Source: Photobacterium ganghwense
GTDB lineage: Bacteria > Pseudomonadota > Gammaproteobacteria > Enterobacterales > Vibrionaceae
Length of the DNA stretch: 64,000 bases
Assembly: GCF_003025595.1 (NCBI RefSeq)
Contig: NZ_PYMI01000002.1
Coordinates: forward strand, 434,001 to 498,000
Direction: 5' to 3'
Position numbers and translations under genes: made by a program. This document shows positions 50,607 through 58,961 of the stretch, piece by piece (within the stretch, counting starts at the first letter, position 1; each line of letters opens with the position of its first letter). The notes below the pieces were generated by a model that worked only from the letters and a program-made list of their open reading frames with translations, was not told the origin of the DNA and made no database searches.

Positions 50607-50638
50607 GGTTCCGGTTGATCGTCATCTTAGCCGGAGTC
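50607..50638 (+). promoter_or_regulatory. RNA stem sequestering the secD Shine-Dalgarno
   Basis: GGTTCCGG (50607-50614) can pair with CCGGAGTC (50631-50638): six Watson-Crick pairs and two G-U. The GGAG Shine-Dalgarno (50633-50636) is inside the 3' arm. This is the arrangement expected if a ribosome stalled on the VemP-like frame must remodel the leader to expose secD. Confidence 0.5.
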
Positions 50639-50657
50639 TCATAAATGGCGAAAAACA

Positions 50658-52481
50658 ATGAGAAAGAAACAATCACAACGGTTATTGAACCACTATCCGG
50701 CCTGGAAATATGTGGTGTTGATTATCACGCTGGTCGTGATGTTGCTAAGTGCAATTCCTACCTGGTACGGTGAAAATGCTGCGGTGCAGATTGCCGCGAA
50801 AGGTGGCCCGATGCCCGATGTCGTGCAGATTCAAAAGCAACTGTCTGCCCAGGGCATTGAGGTGAAGCGTATTGATCAGCTGTCTGATAAAACGCTGGTG
50901 GTATTGCAGGACGAGGCACAACAGTCGAAAGCCCGTGCGGTTCTGGCTGATCTCATCGGTGCCAAAGCCGGTGATGCGCGTCTGACGCTGGCAATGTCAG
51001 CGGCCGCTCCCGAATGGTTACAGGAAATGGGCTTTGCGCCAATCAAGCTGGGGCTGGATCTGCGCGGTGGGGTACAGTTCCTGCTTGATGTCGATGTCGA
51101 TCAGGTTTTCAAAGCGCAAACCGAGCAACTTCAGGATGATCTGCGCCGGGCATTTCGTGAACAAGGTATTCGTCTGGCCAGAGTGGAAATGACCGACGTT
51201 GACAGCGTGATTGTGCGCCTGCCATCTGGCGAGGTAAACAGTCAAATTCGTCAGTATATCCGCAAAGAAGCGCCACAATGGCAGGCCACCAATGAGTCTG
51301 GCAACAATCTGCGCCTGCAGCTGAAGCAGGACGAAAAATCACAGCTGCGTAACTTAACGGTGCAGCAGAACCTGCAGACGATGCGCAGTCGTATTGAAGA
51401 GCTGGGGATCACCGAAGCGCTGGTTCAGCGTCAGGGTGAGAATCGGATTCGTATTGAGTTGCCTGGGGTACAGGATCCGGCGGCTGCTAAGAGTGTGATT
51501 GGTGCGACGGCCAGCCTGGCGTTCTATCCGGTGAGAGAGCAAGGTGTTGGCAGCACCATGGTGATCCCGAATGAGCAGGGGGAGCCGGTACGTGTTGCAC
51601 GTAAGCCAGTGTTGAGCGGCGACCATATCATTGATGCCCGAGCCAGCTTCGGTGAAATGGGAATGGCAGAAGTAAACATTACGCTCGACAGCGCGGGCGG
51701 TAAGATTATGTCTGATTTCTCCCGTCAGAACATCGGTAAACCAATGGCGACTGCGTTCAGCGAGTACAGCCGAAATGCGCAAGGCCAAGCGGTACAGGAA
51801 AGCAAAATCATCAGTGTGGCGACTATTCAGAGTCAGCTGGGGAACCGCTTCCGTATCACCGGCGCGGGTTCGATTCAGGATGCCCAGGAGCTGGCTCTGC
51901 TGTTGCGCGCCGGGTCGCTGACAGCACCAGTGACCATCGTCGAAGAACGTACAATCGGCCCGACACTGGGGGCAGAGAACATTGAAAACGGTTTTGCGGC
52001 ACTGGGCTTAGGATTGGGTATGACGCTGGTGTTCATGGCGTTGTGGTACCGCCGTCTTGGCTGGGTCGCGAATGTCGCTCTGGTATGCAACATGGTTATG
52101 TTGTTTGGCTTGCTGGCCCTGATTCCGGGCGCGGTACTGACCCTGCCGGGGATGGCTGGTCTGGTGCTGACCGTCGGCATGGCGGTGGATACCAATGTGC
52201 TGATTTTCGAACGTATCCGCGACAAGCTTAAAGAAGGACGGAGCATGGCGCAGGCCATTGACCGGGGTTTCAGCAGTGCGTTCAGCACCATCTTCGATGC
52301 CAACTTTACCACAATGATCACCGCGGTAGTGTTGTACGCCATTGGTAACGGACCGATTCAGGGGTTCGCGCTGACGTTGGGGTTGGGTCTGCTGACCAGT
52401 ATGTTTACCGGTATTTTTGCTTCCCGCGCCATTATCAATTTGGTGTGGGGTCGCGATGCACGACGTGAGGTGCGAATTTAA
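50658..52481 (+). CDS. secD: Protein translocase subunit SecD (SecD2 paralogue)
   Basis: 607 residues. First membrane helix (AWKYVVLIITLVVMLLSAIPTWYG), the large periplasmic P1 domain with LGLDLRGGVQFLLDVD, then five helices with IGPTLGAENIENGFAALGLGLGMTLVFMALWYRRLG and AVDTNVLIFERIRDKLKEGRS. SecD with SecF uses the ion gradient to pull preproteins out of SecYEG on the periplasmic side. A second SecDF set is typical of vibrios. The ATG at 50658 lacks its own Shine-Dalgarno: the only GGAG is 8 nt from an ATG at 50645 in another frame. Confidence 0.93.
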   Translation: MRKKQSQRLLNHYPAWKYVVLIITLVVMLLSAIPTWYGENAAVQIAAKGGPMPDVVQIQKQLSAQGIEVKRIDQLSDKTLVVLQDEAQQSKARAVLADLIGAKAGDARLTLAMSAAAPEWLQEMGFAPIKLGLDLRGGVQFLLDVDVDQVFKAQTEQLQDDLRRAFREQGIRLARVEMTDVDSVIVRLPSGEVNSQIRQYIRKEAPQWQATNESGNNLRLQLKQDEKSQLRNLTVQQNLQTMRSRIEELGITEALVQRQGENRIRIELPGVQDPAAAKSVIGATASLAFYPVREQGVGSTMVIPNEQGEPVRVARKPVLSGDHIIDARASFGEMGMAEVNITLDSAGGKIMSDFSRQNIGKPMATAFSEYSRNAQGQAVQESKIISVATIQSQLGNRFRITGAGSIQDAQELALLLRAGSLTAPVTIVEERTIGPTLGAENIENGFAALGLGLGMTLVFMALWYRRLGWVANVALVCNMVMLFGLLALIPGAVLTLPGMAGLVLTVGMAVDTNVLIFERIRDKLKEGRSMAQAIDRGFSSAFSTIFDANFTTMITAVVLYAIGNGPIQGFALTLGLGLLTSMFTGIFASRAIINLVWGRDARREVRI

Positions 52482-53380
52482 TGATGTTTATTACCATGAA
52501 AAATGCCACCAAGTGGCGCTACTTCACCAGTGTGATTTCGCTTGTTCTGCTAGTTGCATCGCTGGTGACCATCGGTGTTCGCGGTCTGAACTGGGGGCTG
52601 GACTTTACCGGCGGGATTGTGACGGAGGTTTCTCTGAGCAGCTCAGTGACCAGCCACGAACTGGGGACGGCACTGGACACGGCTTTGCATCAGGATGTTA
52701 GTGTGATTGCGGCTGGGGAGCCGGGGCGCTGGGTACTGCGATATGCGATTCCTGAGTCAGATACCGCGCCAGATGTGCAAGCCGTGCTGCATCAGCTTGA
52801 TGCTAATGTTCAGGTGCTCAACACCAGTATGGTAGGACCGCAGGTCGGTCAGGAACTGGCGGATCAGGGGGGGCTGGCGCTGCTGATCGCGGTGCTCTGT
52901 ATTCTAGGCTACCTCAGCTACCGCTTTGAATGGCGTCTGGCGTCCGGTTCAGTGTTCGCACTGGCTCACGATGTTATCTTTGTGCTTGGCTTCTTCGCGG
53001 CAACGCAGATGGAGTTTAACCTGACGGTACTGGCTGCGGTGCTGGCCATTTTGGGTTACTCGCTGAACGACTCCATTATTATTGCCGATCGCATCCGTGA
53101 AGTGCTGATTGCTAAACCCAACGCCAGCATTCAGCAAGTCAACAACGAGGCGCTGGCTGCCACGATTTCACGGACGCTGGTGACATCCGGGACCACGCTG
53201 ATGACCGTTGGGGCGCTGTGGATTATGGGCGGCGGTCCGCTGGAAGGTTTTGCGTTGGCTATGTTTATCGGGATTCTTACCGGTACCTGGTCATCAATTT
53301 CAGTCGGTACGGTACTACCGGAACTGCTCAAGCTGAAGTCTGAGCATTACTTGCCAAAACCAATTGCAGAAGAGCCTTAA
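52481..53380 (+). CDS. secF: Protein translocase subunit SecF (SecF2 paralogue)
   Basis: 299 residues. The first helix and periplasmic loop NWGLDFTGGIVTEVSLSSSV, then VGPQVGQELADQGGLALLIAVLCILGYLSYRFEWRLASGSVFALAHDVIFVLGF and ILGYSLNDSIIIADRIRE, ISRTLVTSGTTLMTVGALWIMGGGPLEGFALAMFIGILTGTWSSI: the complete SecF signature. Its ATG overlaps the secD TAA by one base (TAATGATG), so translation is coupled; the second ATG (52484) is an alternative. Terminator at 53488. Confidence 0.93.
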   Translation: MMFITMKNATKWRYFTSVISLVLLVASLVTIGVRGLNWGLDFTGGIVTEVSLSSSVTSHELGTALDTALHQDVSVIAAGEPGRWVLRYAIPESDTAPDVQAVLHQLDANVQVLNTSMVGPQVGQELADQGGLALLIAVLCILGYLSYRFEWRLASGSVFALAHDVIFVLGFFAATQMEFNLTVLAAVLAILGYSLNDSIIIADRIREVLIAKPNASIQQVNNEALAATISRTLVTSGTTLMTVGALWIMGGGPLEGFALAMFIGILTGTWSSISVGTVLPELLKLKSEHYLPKPIAEEP

Positions 53381-53823
53381 TCCTGTCCCTCGCTCTGCTT
53401 CACAAGGAGATGCGTGACCAGGGAAATGTGAGGCGTTATTCCGTAACCAGTAACGTAACGGTTTGCACGCATTTAAACTGAATTTACAAGGCCGCTGTTG
53501 CGGCCTTTTTTATGTCTGGCAACCCCTGAATATTTGCAGGTAATGCGAGAGGTTCATTGGTAAGACACTTTCGCAATATTGGTCGCAATTCGCAAAATTG
53601 ACGGATTTATTAACAATTTTGCAGCGCAAAATGTGATTGGTATTGTTTTGTGGCAGTGTAATCCAGTCATCACTATTGAGTAAGTTATCGAATAATAGGC
53701 TGTTTTCACGATTTACGTGAGTGTGCGAAAAGTCAGGCATCAAATTTGCTTCCTCTTACAAGACGCACACATAAGTTGGTCACCGATCACACCGGGGTCA
53801 GGAAAACCAGACAAGAGGGCGAC
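53381..53823. other. Gap after secF
   Basis: 443 bp with a terminator at 53488-53511 and AT-rich sequence beyond. The minus-strand frame at 53510-53743 has no family resemblance and I do not count it as a gene. Confidence 0.5.
53488..53511 (+). terminator. Rho-independent terminator of secDF
   Basis: AAGGCCGC-TGTT-GCGGCCTT followed by a T-run. Confidence 0.92.
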
Positions 53824-54576
53824 ATGATGTATGACACTGAAATGAAGCTTAATCACCAAATCGTGCACTTTGTGGAAAGCCAGATGCAGACGCTGGTTGA
53901 GTCTATGGCGGAATCTGACCGTGGTGTAACCGGGGTAAATGCACCATACCAGGCTTCGCAACACGCCGACAGCCATGCCATGGCGACCATCCTTACGGCA
54001 ATGGAAACGTCTTTGCAGCAGTATATGGAAGGGTTAAGGGCAATCAGTTGCCTGTTGCAAAAGGGCTTCGTTTCTCAGACCCGCGGTATTTTTCAGACCC
54101 TCGGAGATGATTACGAGGAGATGATATTTCTGAGTTTGCCTTCGCAAAATGGTCAGCTTAGCAATCTCCATCGTCAGTATCTGGAAACCAGAACGGATCA
54201 GGACGGATTGTGTGGCTTGAGCCCGCTTTCTCGCTGTGAAATGCGAAGTATGATCCGCAAGGCTACCCATATTAACCACAATGTGTTTCAGCTCTATCCA
54301 AAGAAGCAGGCGCTAGAGGTGCTCCGTCCGCATGCGGGCAAACCGTGCCTGGTCGAAGTCGCCATCGAGCTGCACAAGCATTTTGCGTATAAAGGTGTGC
54401 TGCTTGCGGTGTTACTGGCGAAAGTGGCCGGTGATGAAGCAATAATGCGGGCTTGTCTTAACTATCGTGCGCACCTTGAAATGATTGATCCGCTAGCTAC
54501 GAAAATGGAACCTCAGGTGTCTCGTTCGAAGCCGGAATATGTACCTAATCCGACACTTGTGGCCAGTGCGATATAG
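53824..54576 (+). CDS. Conserved-looking cytoplasmic protein of unknown function
   Basis: About 250 residues from ATG 53824, which follows AGAGGG by 4-5 nt; the frame back to 53746 is unlikely to be translated. No signal peptide or membrane segment. Helical, with LQKGFVSQTRGIFQTLGDDYEEMIFLSL and a later VAIELHKHFAYKGVLLAVLLAKVAGDEAIMRACLNYRAHLEM. It faintly recalls DUF5677-type helical proteins but I cannot assign it. Between secDF and metC, with its own regulation. Confidence 0.6.
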   Translation: MMYDTEMKLNHQIVHFVESQMQTLVESMAESDRGVTGVNAPYQASQHADSHAMATILTAMETSLQQYMEGLRAISCLLQKGFVSQTRGIFQTLGDDYEEMIFLSLPSQNGQLSNLHRQYLETRTDQDGLCGLSPLSRCEMRSMIRKATHINHNVFQLYPKKQALEVLRPHAGKPCLVEVAIELHKHFAYKGVLLAVLLAKVAGDEAIMRACLNYRAHLEMIDPLATKMEPQVSRSKPEYVPNPTLVASAI

Positions 54577-54805
54577 TGGCGGTAGAAACCTTTTGCGGTG
54601 AAAAGCTGGGATAGCTTGAGTGTTCCCGAATATGGGGCTGGTATCGACAATAAAGAGCAAGGAACCACCGGTGTTTATTGGGGAATGGCTTATAACTGGT
54701 GATTCTACCTGGTGACTGTTCAAGCTTCTGAAAACTGTGATAACTTCCTACCAACAGGGAGGTAAGTCCTCCAAGGTATTATCTCAGGAGGAAGCGAGAA
54801 GCATC

Positions 54806-55996
54806 ATGGGAAAAAAAGCACTGGATACTCAAATTGTCACCGCGGGTCGAAGCAAGAAGTGGACTCAGTCTCTGGTTAATCCACCGGTGAGCCGAGCCTC
54901 AACGGTGGTTTTTGACTCGGTTGAGGACATGAAACATGCCACGGCTAATCGTGCGAATAAAACGCTGTTTTACGGACGTCGTGGCACTAATACCCATTTT
55001 GCCTTTCAGGATGCCATGGTGGAACTTGAGGGCGGTGTTGGCTGCGCACTGTATCCGTGTGGCACGGCGGCAATTACCAACGCCATCCTTTCTTTTGTCA
55101 AAGCGGGTGACCATATTCTGATGGTGGATGGTGCGTATGAACCAACCCGAGACTTCTGTGACAAAGTGCTGGACAAAATGGGAGTCGAAACTACTTATTA
55201 TGATCCCATGATCGGGGACGGTCTCCGCGATTTAATTCGTCCGAATACCACCGTGCTGTTTCTGGAGTCACCGTGTTCCATCACGATGGAAGTGCAGGAT
55301 GTTCCGACACTCGCTCGTATCGCACATGAGCATGACATCGTTGTGATGCTGGATAATACCTGGGCTTCACCGATCAACTTTCAGCCGTTTGAGCACGGCG
55401 TTGATATTTCTATTCAGGCTGCGACAAAATATATCGTCGGCCACTCTGATGTCATGTTGGGGACCGCAGTAGCCAATGAACGCTGCTGGGATCAATTGCG
55501 TGAGCACAGTTACCTGATGGGGCAATGTACGTCACCGGATGATGTGTATCTGGCAATGCGAGGCCTGCGCACCTTGGGAGTTCGCCTGCGCCAGCATGAA
55601 CAGAATAGCCTTAAAGTGGCACAGTGGCTGGCTGAGCGCCCTGAAGTGGATCATGTTCGCCATCCTGCGTTCCCGAGCTGCGAAGGGCACGAATTCTACA
55701 AGCGTGATTTTAAAGGTTGTAACGGACTGTTTTCGGTAGTCCTTAATCGCGGTAATACGGAAGCGCTGACGGCATTACTGGACGGGATGGATCATTTCAG
55801 TATGGGATATTCGTGGGGAGGCTTTGAGAGTTTGATTCTGGCGAATGAAAATATTAACAGCCTGAGAACCGCGAAGAAGAAAGAGTTTGCCGGGCCGTTA
55901 TTGCGGCTGCACATCGGTCTGGAAGATACCGATGATTTGATAGCAGATCTGGAGCGGGGTTTTGAGCGTTTCAACGCAGTTTTAGCTCGCGACTGA
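54806..55996 (+). CDS. metC: Cystathionine beta-lyase MetC
   Basis: About 396 residues, the family length. KTLFYGRRGTNTHFAFQDAMVELEGG, GCALYPCGTAAITNAILSFVKAGDHILMVDGAYEPTRDFCDKVL, and QAATKYIVGHSDVMLGTA with the PLP Lys are MetC/CGS-type motifs; the RRGTxT and MDHFSMGYSWGGFESL segments favour MetC. It splits cystathionine to homocysteine, pyruvate and ammonia in methionine synthesis. The AGGAGG lies about 14 nt before this ATG, somewhat far; the frame extends to 54737. I saw no MetJ box. Confidence 0.92.
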   Translation: MGKKALDTQIVTAGRSKKWTQSLVNPPVSRASTVVFDSVEDMKHATANRANKTLFYGRRGTNTHFAFQDAMVELEGGVGCALYPCGTAAITNAILSFVKAGDHILMVDGAYEPTRDFCDKVLDKMGVETTYYDPMIGDGLRDLIRPNTTVLFLESPCSITMEVQDVPTLARIAHEHDIVVMLDNTWASPINFQPFEHGVDISIQAATKYIVGHSDVMLGTAVANERCWDQLREHSYLMGQCTSPDDVYLAMRGLRTLGVRLRQHEQNSLKVAQWLAERPEVDHVRHPAFPSCEGHEFYKRDFKGCNGLFSVVLNRGNTEALTALLDGMDHFSMGYSWGGFESLILANENINSLRTAKKKEFAGPLLRLHIGLEDTDDLIADLERGFERFNAVLARD

Positions 55997-56070
55997 GTAG
56001 CTATCGGTTTGTCAGAGTTATCGGTTGTCAGAAAGCCGTCTGCCTTATTGGCGTTTGGTATGTAAATGAG

Positions 56071-56092
56071 AGGCCCCGTCGGGGCCTTTTTT
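56071..56092 (+). terminator. Rho-independent terminator of metC
   Basis: AGGCCCC-GTC-GGGGCCT followed by TTTTT. Confidence 0.92.
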
Positions 56093-56118
56093 GATCGCTA
56101 TATCTGCTGTTCACGGGA

Positions 56119-56778
56119 TCAATCGGGATGGAAAGGCACATTGATTTCATGCCCGAGCTGGGCCAGAAAGCCCTTCATATACTCAGTGCGGAGTCGGGCT
56201 TCGCGCTTACCAGCCGTTGTGTTCATGGTTGCTTCGAGCCGAAATAGCTTGGTAAAGAAATGGTCGATGCAAAAGGCTTTGTCATCACGTGGCCGATGTT
56301 CGCCGAATGGGTCATCGGCTGAATACAAGGCGGCCTGAAACCCGACGCTGACCTGAATACATCTGGCGATACCAATCGCTCCTAGTGCATCAATCCTGTC
56401 GGCATCCTGCACGATTGCCGCTTCTAACGTCTGCACCGGAATTTGCGCACTGAAACTGTGCGCTTCAATCGCATGAGTAATGGCCGGGAAGTAGTGAGCA
56501 GGGTAGTGGATGCTTTGCAGAAACGCGATTGCAGCCTGAGCGGCCATGGCTGAGGCATGGTGACGTTCAGGGTGGTTTTTCGGCAGCGTGACGCAGTCAT
56601 GTAGCCATGCAGCGGGTAGCACGACGGCGAGGTTCGCTTTTTCTTCATAACAAAACTGTTTTGCGGCTGCCACCACACGCTGTATGTGGGTGAGATCATG
56701 CGCCGGATCGGTTGCGGCCTGGCGTCGGATGAACTGTTCAAATTGCGGAGTGAAAGTATCAGGGGCAAATGATGTCAT
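56119..56778 (-). CDS. HD-domain phosphohydrolase, YedJ-like
   Basis: About 219 residues from ATG 56778. HDLTHIQRVVAAA begins the HD fold; AAWLHDCVTLPKNHPERHHASAMAA has the conserved HD metal pair, and IVQDADRIDALGAIGIARCIQVS the later Asp. Matches the YedJ/PpnN-adjacent group of metal-dependent phosphohydrolases; natural substrate unknown. Monocistronic, convergent with metC. Confidence 0.87.
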   Translation of the reverse strand: MTSFAPDTFTPQFEQFIRRQAATDPAHDLTHIQRVVAAAKQFCYEEKANLAVVLPAAWLHDCVTLPKNHPERHHASAMAAQAAIAFLQSIHYPAHYFPAITHAIEAHSFSAQIPVQTLEAAIVQDADRIDALGAIGIARCIQVSVGFQAALYSADDPFGEHRPRDDKAFCIDHFFTKLFRLEATMNTTAGKREARLRTEYMKGFLAQLGHEINVPFHPD

Positions 56779-56907
56779 AAGGCTCTTTCGCTTGGTCTGA
56801 GAAATTTGCTGTGGCATGTGATGCCATAGAGGTCACTGAAAATTCAACAGGTTTCTATATGTTGTCTACTATTTAGAAAAGCCACACTCCATACTAAAGG
56901 CGTTACT

Positions 56908-57408
56908 ATGAAAAAGATATGGGTAGCCGGGAGCCTGAGTGCTGCATTGGTACTTCTGTCCGGATGCGCCAATGAACCCTGGCCTAAATATGACTATGCG
57001 CTAGATGAATACAAACTGGTGCCGGATGATTACGAGTACGATGTCCCTTATAACAGCATTTACCATTATGGGTACAATCAGGGATGCGCCAGCGCCCTTC
57101 GTGCGCAGCAAACCGGCAACGGCATGGTGAAGGATGAAACGTTAGATGGTACCAACACCCGTTTTAATGCCGGGTGGGATGCCGGGAACCTGGCTTGTCG
57201 TAATGGCTTGCGGGTTATTATGCCAACGTCAAAAATTAATCCGGACAAAGAGTTCAGTTATGCCAAAAGGCTGAATTACGCAGGTCCGCCGCCTTATTCC
57301 GGAGCATCACGTTATAGCAGCGCCAGTTATGGTACGGGCGCTGAATATCAGCCAAGGGATATGTCGACGTACGGTGACAGCACTGGGGGCAGCTACCCGA
57401 AAATGTAG
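56908..57408 (+). CDS. Lipoprotein of unknown function
   Basis: 166 residues. Lipobox VLLSGCANE (lipid Cys at about residue 20). The mature part is Tyr-rich and acidic early (YDYALDEYKLVPDDYEYDVPYNSIYHYGYNQG) with two further Cys (GCAS, ACRNG) and a C-terminal Ser/Gly/Tyr/Pro-rich disordered tail. Probably outer-membrane anchored. Family not recognised. Confidence 0.75.
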   Translation: MKKIWVAGSLSAALVLLSGCANEPWPKYDYALDEYKLVPDDYEYDVPYNSIYHYGYNQGCASALRAQQTGNGMVKDETLDGTNTRFNAGWDAGNLACRNGLRVIMPTSKINPDKEFSYAKRLNYAGPPPYSGASRYSSASYGTGAEYQPRDMSTYGDSTGGSYPKM

Positions 57409-57563
57409 CACGTTTATGGTTCCATTTGCTGCCGGAAAGCAGGCATAAAAAAACAGACCAGCAATTGGTCTGTTTTGATGTCGAGAGACTGTTATCAGCA
57501 AGAATATATGAACCTAGCCGGGTATCATTATTAATCGTTCTTTGCTGTAAACCGAAAATCGAC

Positions 57564-57842
57564 TCAGGCGGTTGGTCGGGTCAACGCATGTACTTGGCCA
57601 TTACTGAATGACACGGGTACCACGGCATGTACTTCCGGCAAAAGCAGGTAAGCACTATCATCGCTGTTCATTTCGACAATGATCTGCAAATGTTTGTCCA
57701 GTGCCCGCTGTAAAGCCGGAGTACGAACTTTTTTGCCTTCTTTGCCAAACTGACTGTATTGACCTTTACTGGAGTAGACCCAAATGTTGAACGGGTCGGT
57801 TCCGTTTTCTAACTGCTCGATAAAATCGGCGATATGTCTCAT
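57564..57842 (-). CDS. Small conserved-looking protein of unknown function
   Basis: 92 residues without signal or membrane segment. MRHIADFIEQLENGTDPFNIWVYSS and KVRTPALQRALDKHLQIIVEMNSDDSAYLLLPEVHAVVPV suggest a compact alpha/beta domain. Not recognised. Monocistronic and divergent from the tag region. Confidence 0.55.
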   Translation of the reverse strand: MRHIADFIEQLENGTDPFNIWVYSSKGQYSQFGKEGKKVRTPALQRALDKHLQIIVEMNSDDSAYLLLPEVHAVVPVSFSNGQVHALTRPTA

Positions 57843-58249
57843 AAAAGTCCTTTTATAAAATCAATAGCAATGTATTGATGAGCCCATTATGGAACGAAGG
57901 CTGTATTTTTCAATTTCAAATAAGCTGCTGACTTTGCTAACTGTGATTATGGTTATCTAAAAATGTAAATGTCTTGTATGTCAGTTACATTGTTTCGGTG
58001 TGGGTTCCAGTTTGAGAGTCCATCCGATAAGAATACTGTCGGATAAACCAGGCACTGTTTTGCTCGTGACATTCGTTCTTGTTTCCCGAATACTGTTTAT
58101 TTACCCCTTACTGATCTCTTGAACTGTGCAATGAAACAGCGGCTGGGATAGGCTAGCTCTGAGGCTGCGGCTATCAGTCTTCAATTTTTTAATGGATCAA
58201 TAGGTCGGGCGTTATTGCTCCGGCCTGGGCTGGACTGAAAGGAGGAAAA
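57843..58249. other. Divergent gap before tag
   Basis: 407 bp, AT-rich near 57900-57990. An ATCCGA / TCGGAT dyad spans about 58021-58043. No gene seen. Confidence 0.45.
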
Positions 58250-58837
58250 ATGTCAGAAAAAACAGTATGTGCATGGGCAATGAAACAGCCACTCGAACGT
58301 GAATACCACGATGCAGAGTGGGGAAGGGTGAATAAATGTGATAAATATCTGTTTGAATTTCTGACACTGGAAGGCGCGCAGGCGGGTTTGAGCTGGTATA
58401 CCGTCCTGAAACGCCGGGATGCATACCGTACTGCGTTTGAGCACTATGACTTGGACAAGCTTACCGCCTATGACGATGCCGACCTGGATGAGCGGGTAGA
58501 GCAAATTGTTGAGCAATTCGATGTGATTAAACATCGCGGTAAGATCCGCTCGGTTTTTCAGAATGCCCGTGCCGCCAAGGTACTGATTGGTGAATATGGC
58601 TCATTGGCTGAGGCACTCTGGCAATTTGTTGATCACCAGCCTGTCATTAATCACTGGCAAGCTATGTCTGAGGTGCCGGCCTCTACTGACACGTCCAAAG
58701 CGCTAAGCCGATTTCTGAAAAAACACGGTTTTACCTTTGTCGGTGAAACGATTTGCTACGCATTTATGCAAGCGGTGGGCATGGTGAATGATCATCTTGT
58801 TACTTGTTATTGTCACCGTGAGGTACAACAGCCGTAA
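58250..58837 (+). CDS. tag: DNA-3-methyladenine glycosylase I
   Basis: 195 residues with an ideal AAGGAGG Shine-Dalgarno. CAWAMKQPLEREYHDAEWGR, LFEFLTLEGAQAGLSWYTVLKRRDAYRTAF and IVEQFDVIKHRGKIRSVFQNARA are Tag motifs, and the zinc ligands (Cys near the start, His in YHD, His and Cys in NDHLVTCYCH) are intact. Tag removes 3-methyladenine from DNA in base-excision repair. Confidence 0.93.
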   Translation: MSEKTVCAWAMKQPLEREYHDAEWGRVNKCDKYLFEFLTLEGAQAGLSWYTVLKRRDAYRTAFEHYDLDKLTAYDDADLDERVEQIVEQFDVIKHRGKIRSVFQNARAAKVLIGEYGSLAEALWQFVDHQPVINHWQAMSEVPASTDTSKALSRFLKKHGFTFVGETICYAFMQAVGMVNDHLVTCYCHREVQQP

Positions 58838-58961
58838 CGTGACTGTAAAATCTCTGTTTTTTACGCCAGCCCTTTGTATCTGCAAGGCATTTGTGCTGGC
58901 TGGTGCCGGGTAACGGGCGTATCATGCCAAGATAGATTTGTATGTTTCCGAGTGGAGAACA

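Noticed and set aside
53510..53743. Minus-strand open frame after secF
   Set aside because: Starts close to a terminator and has no recognisable motifs; AT-rich chance frame.
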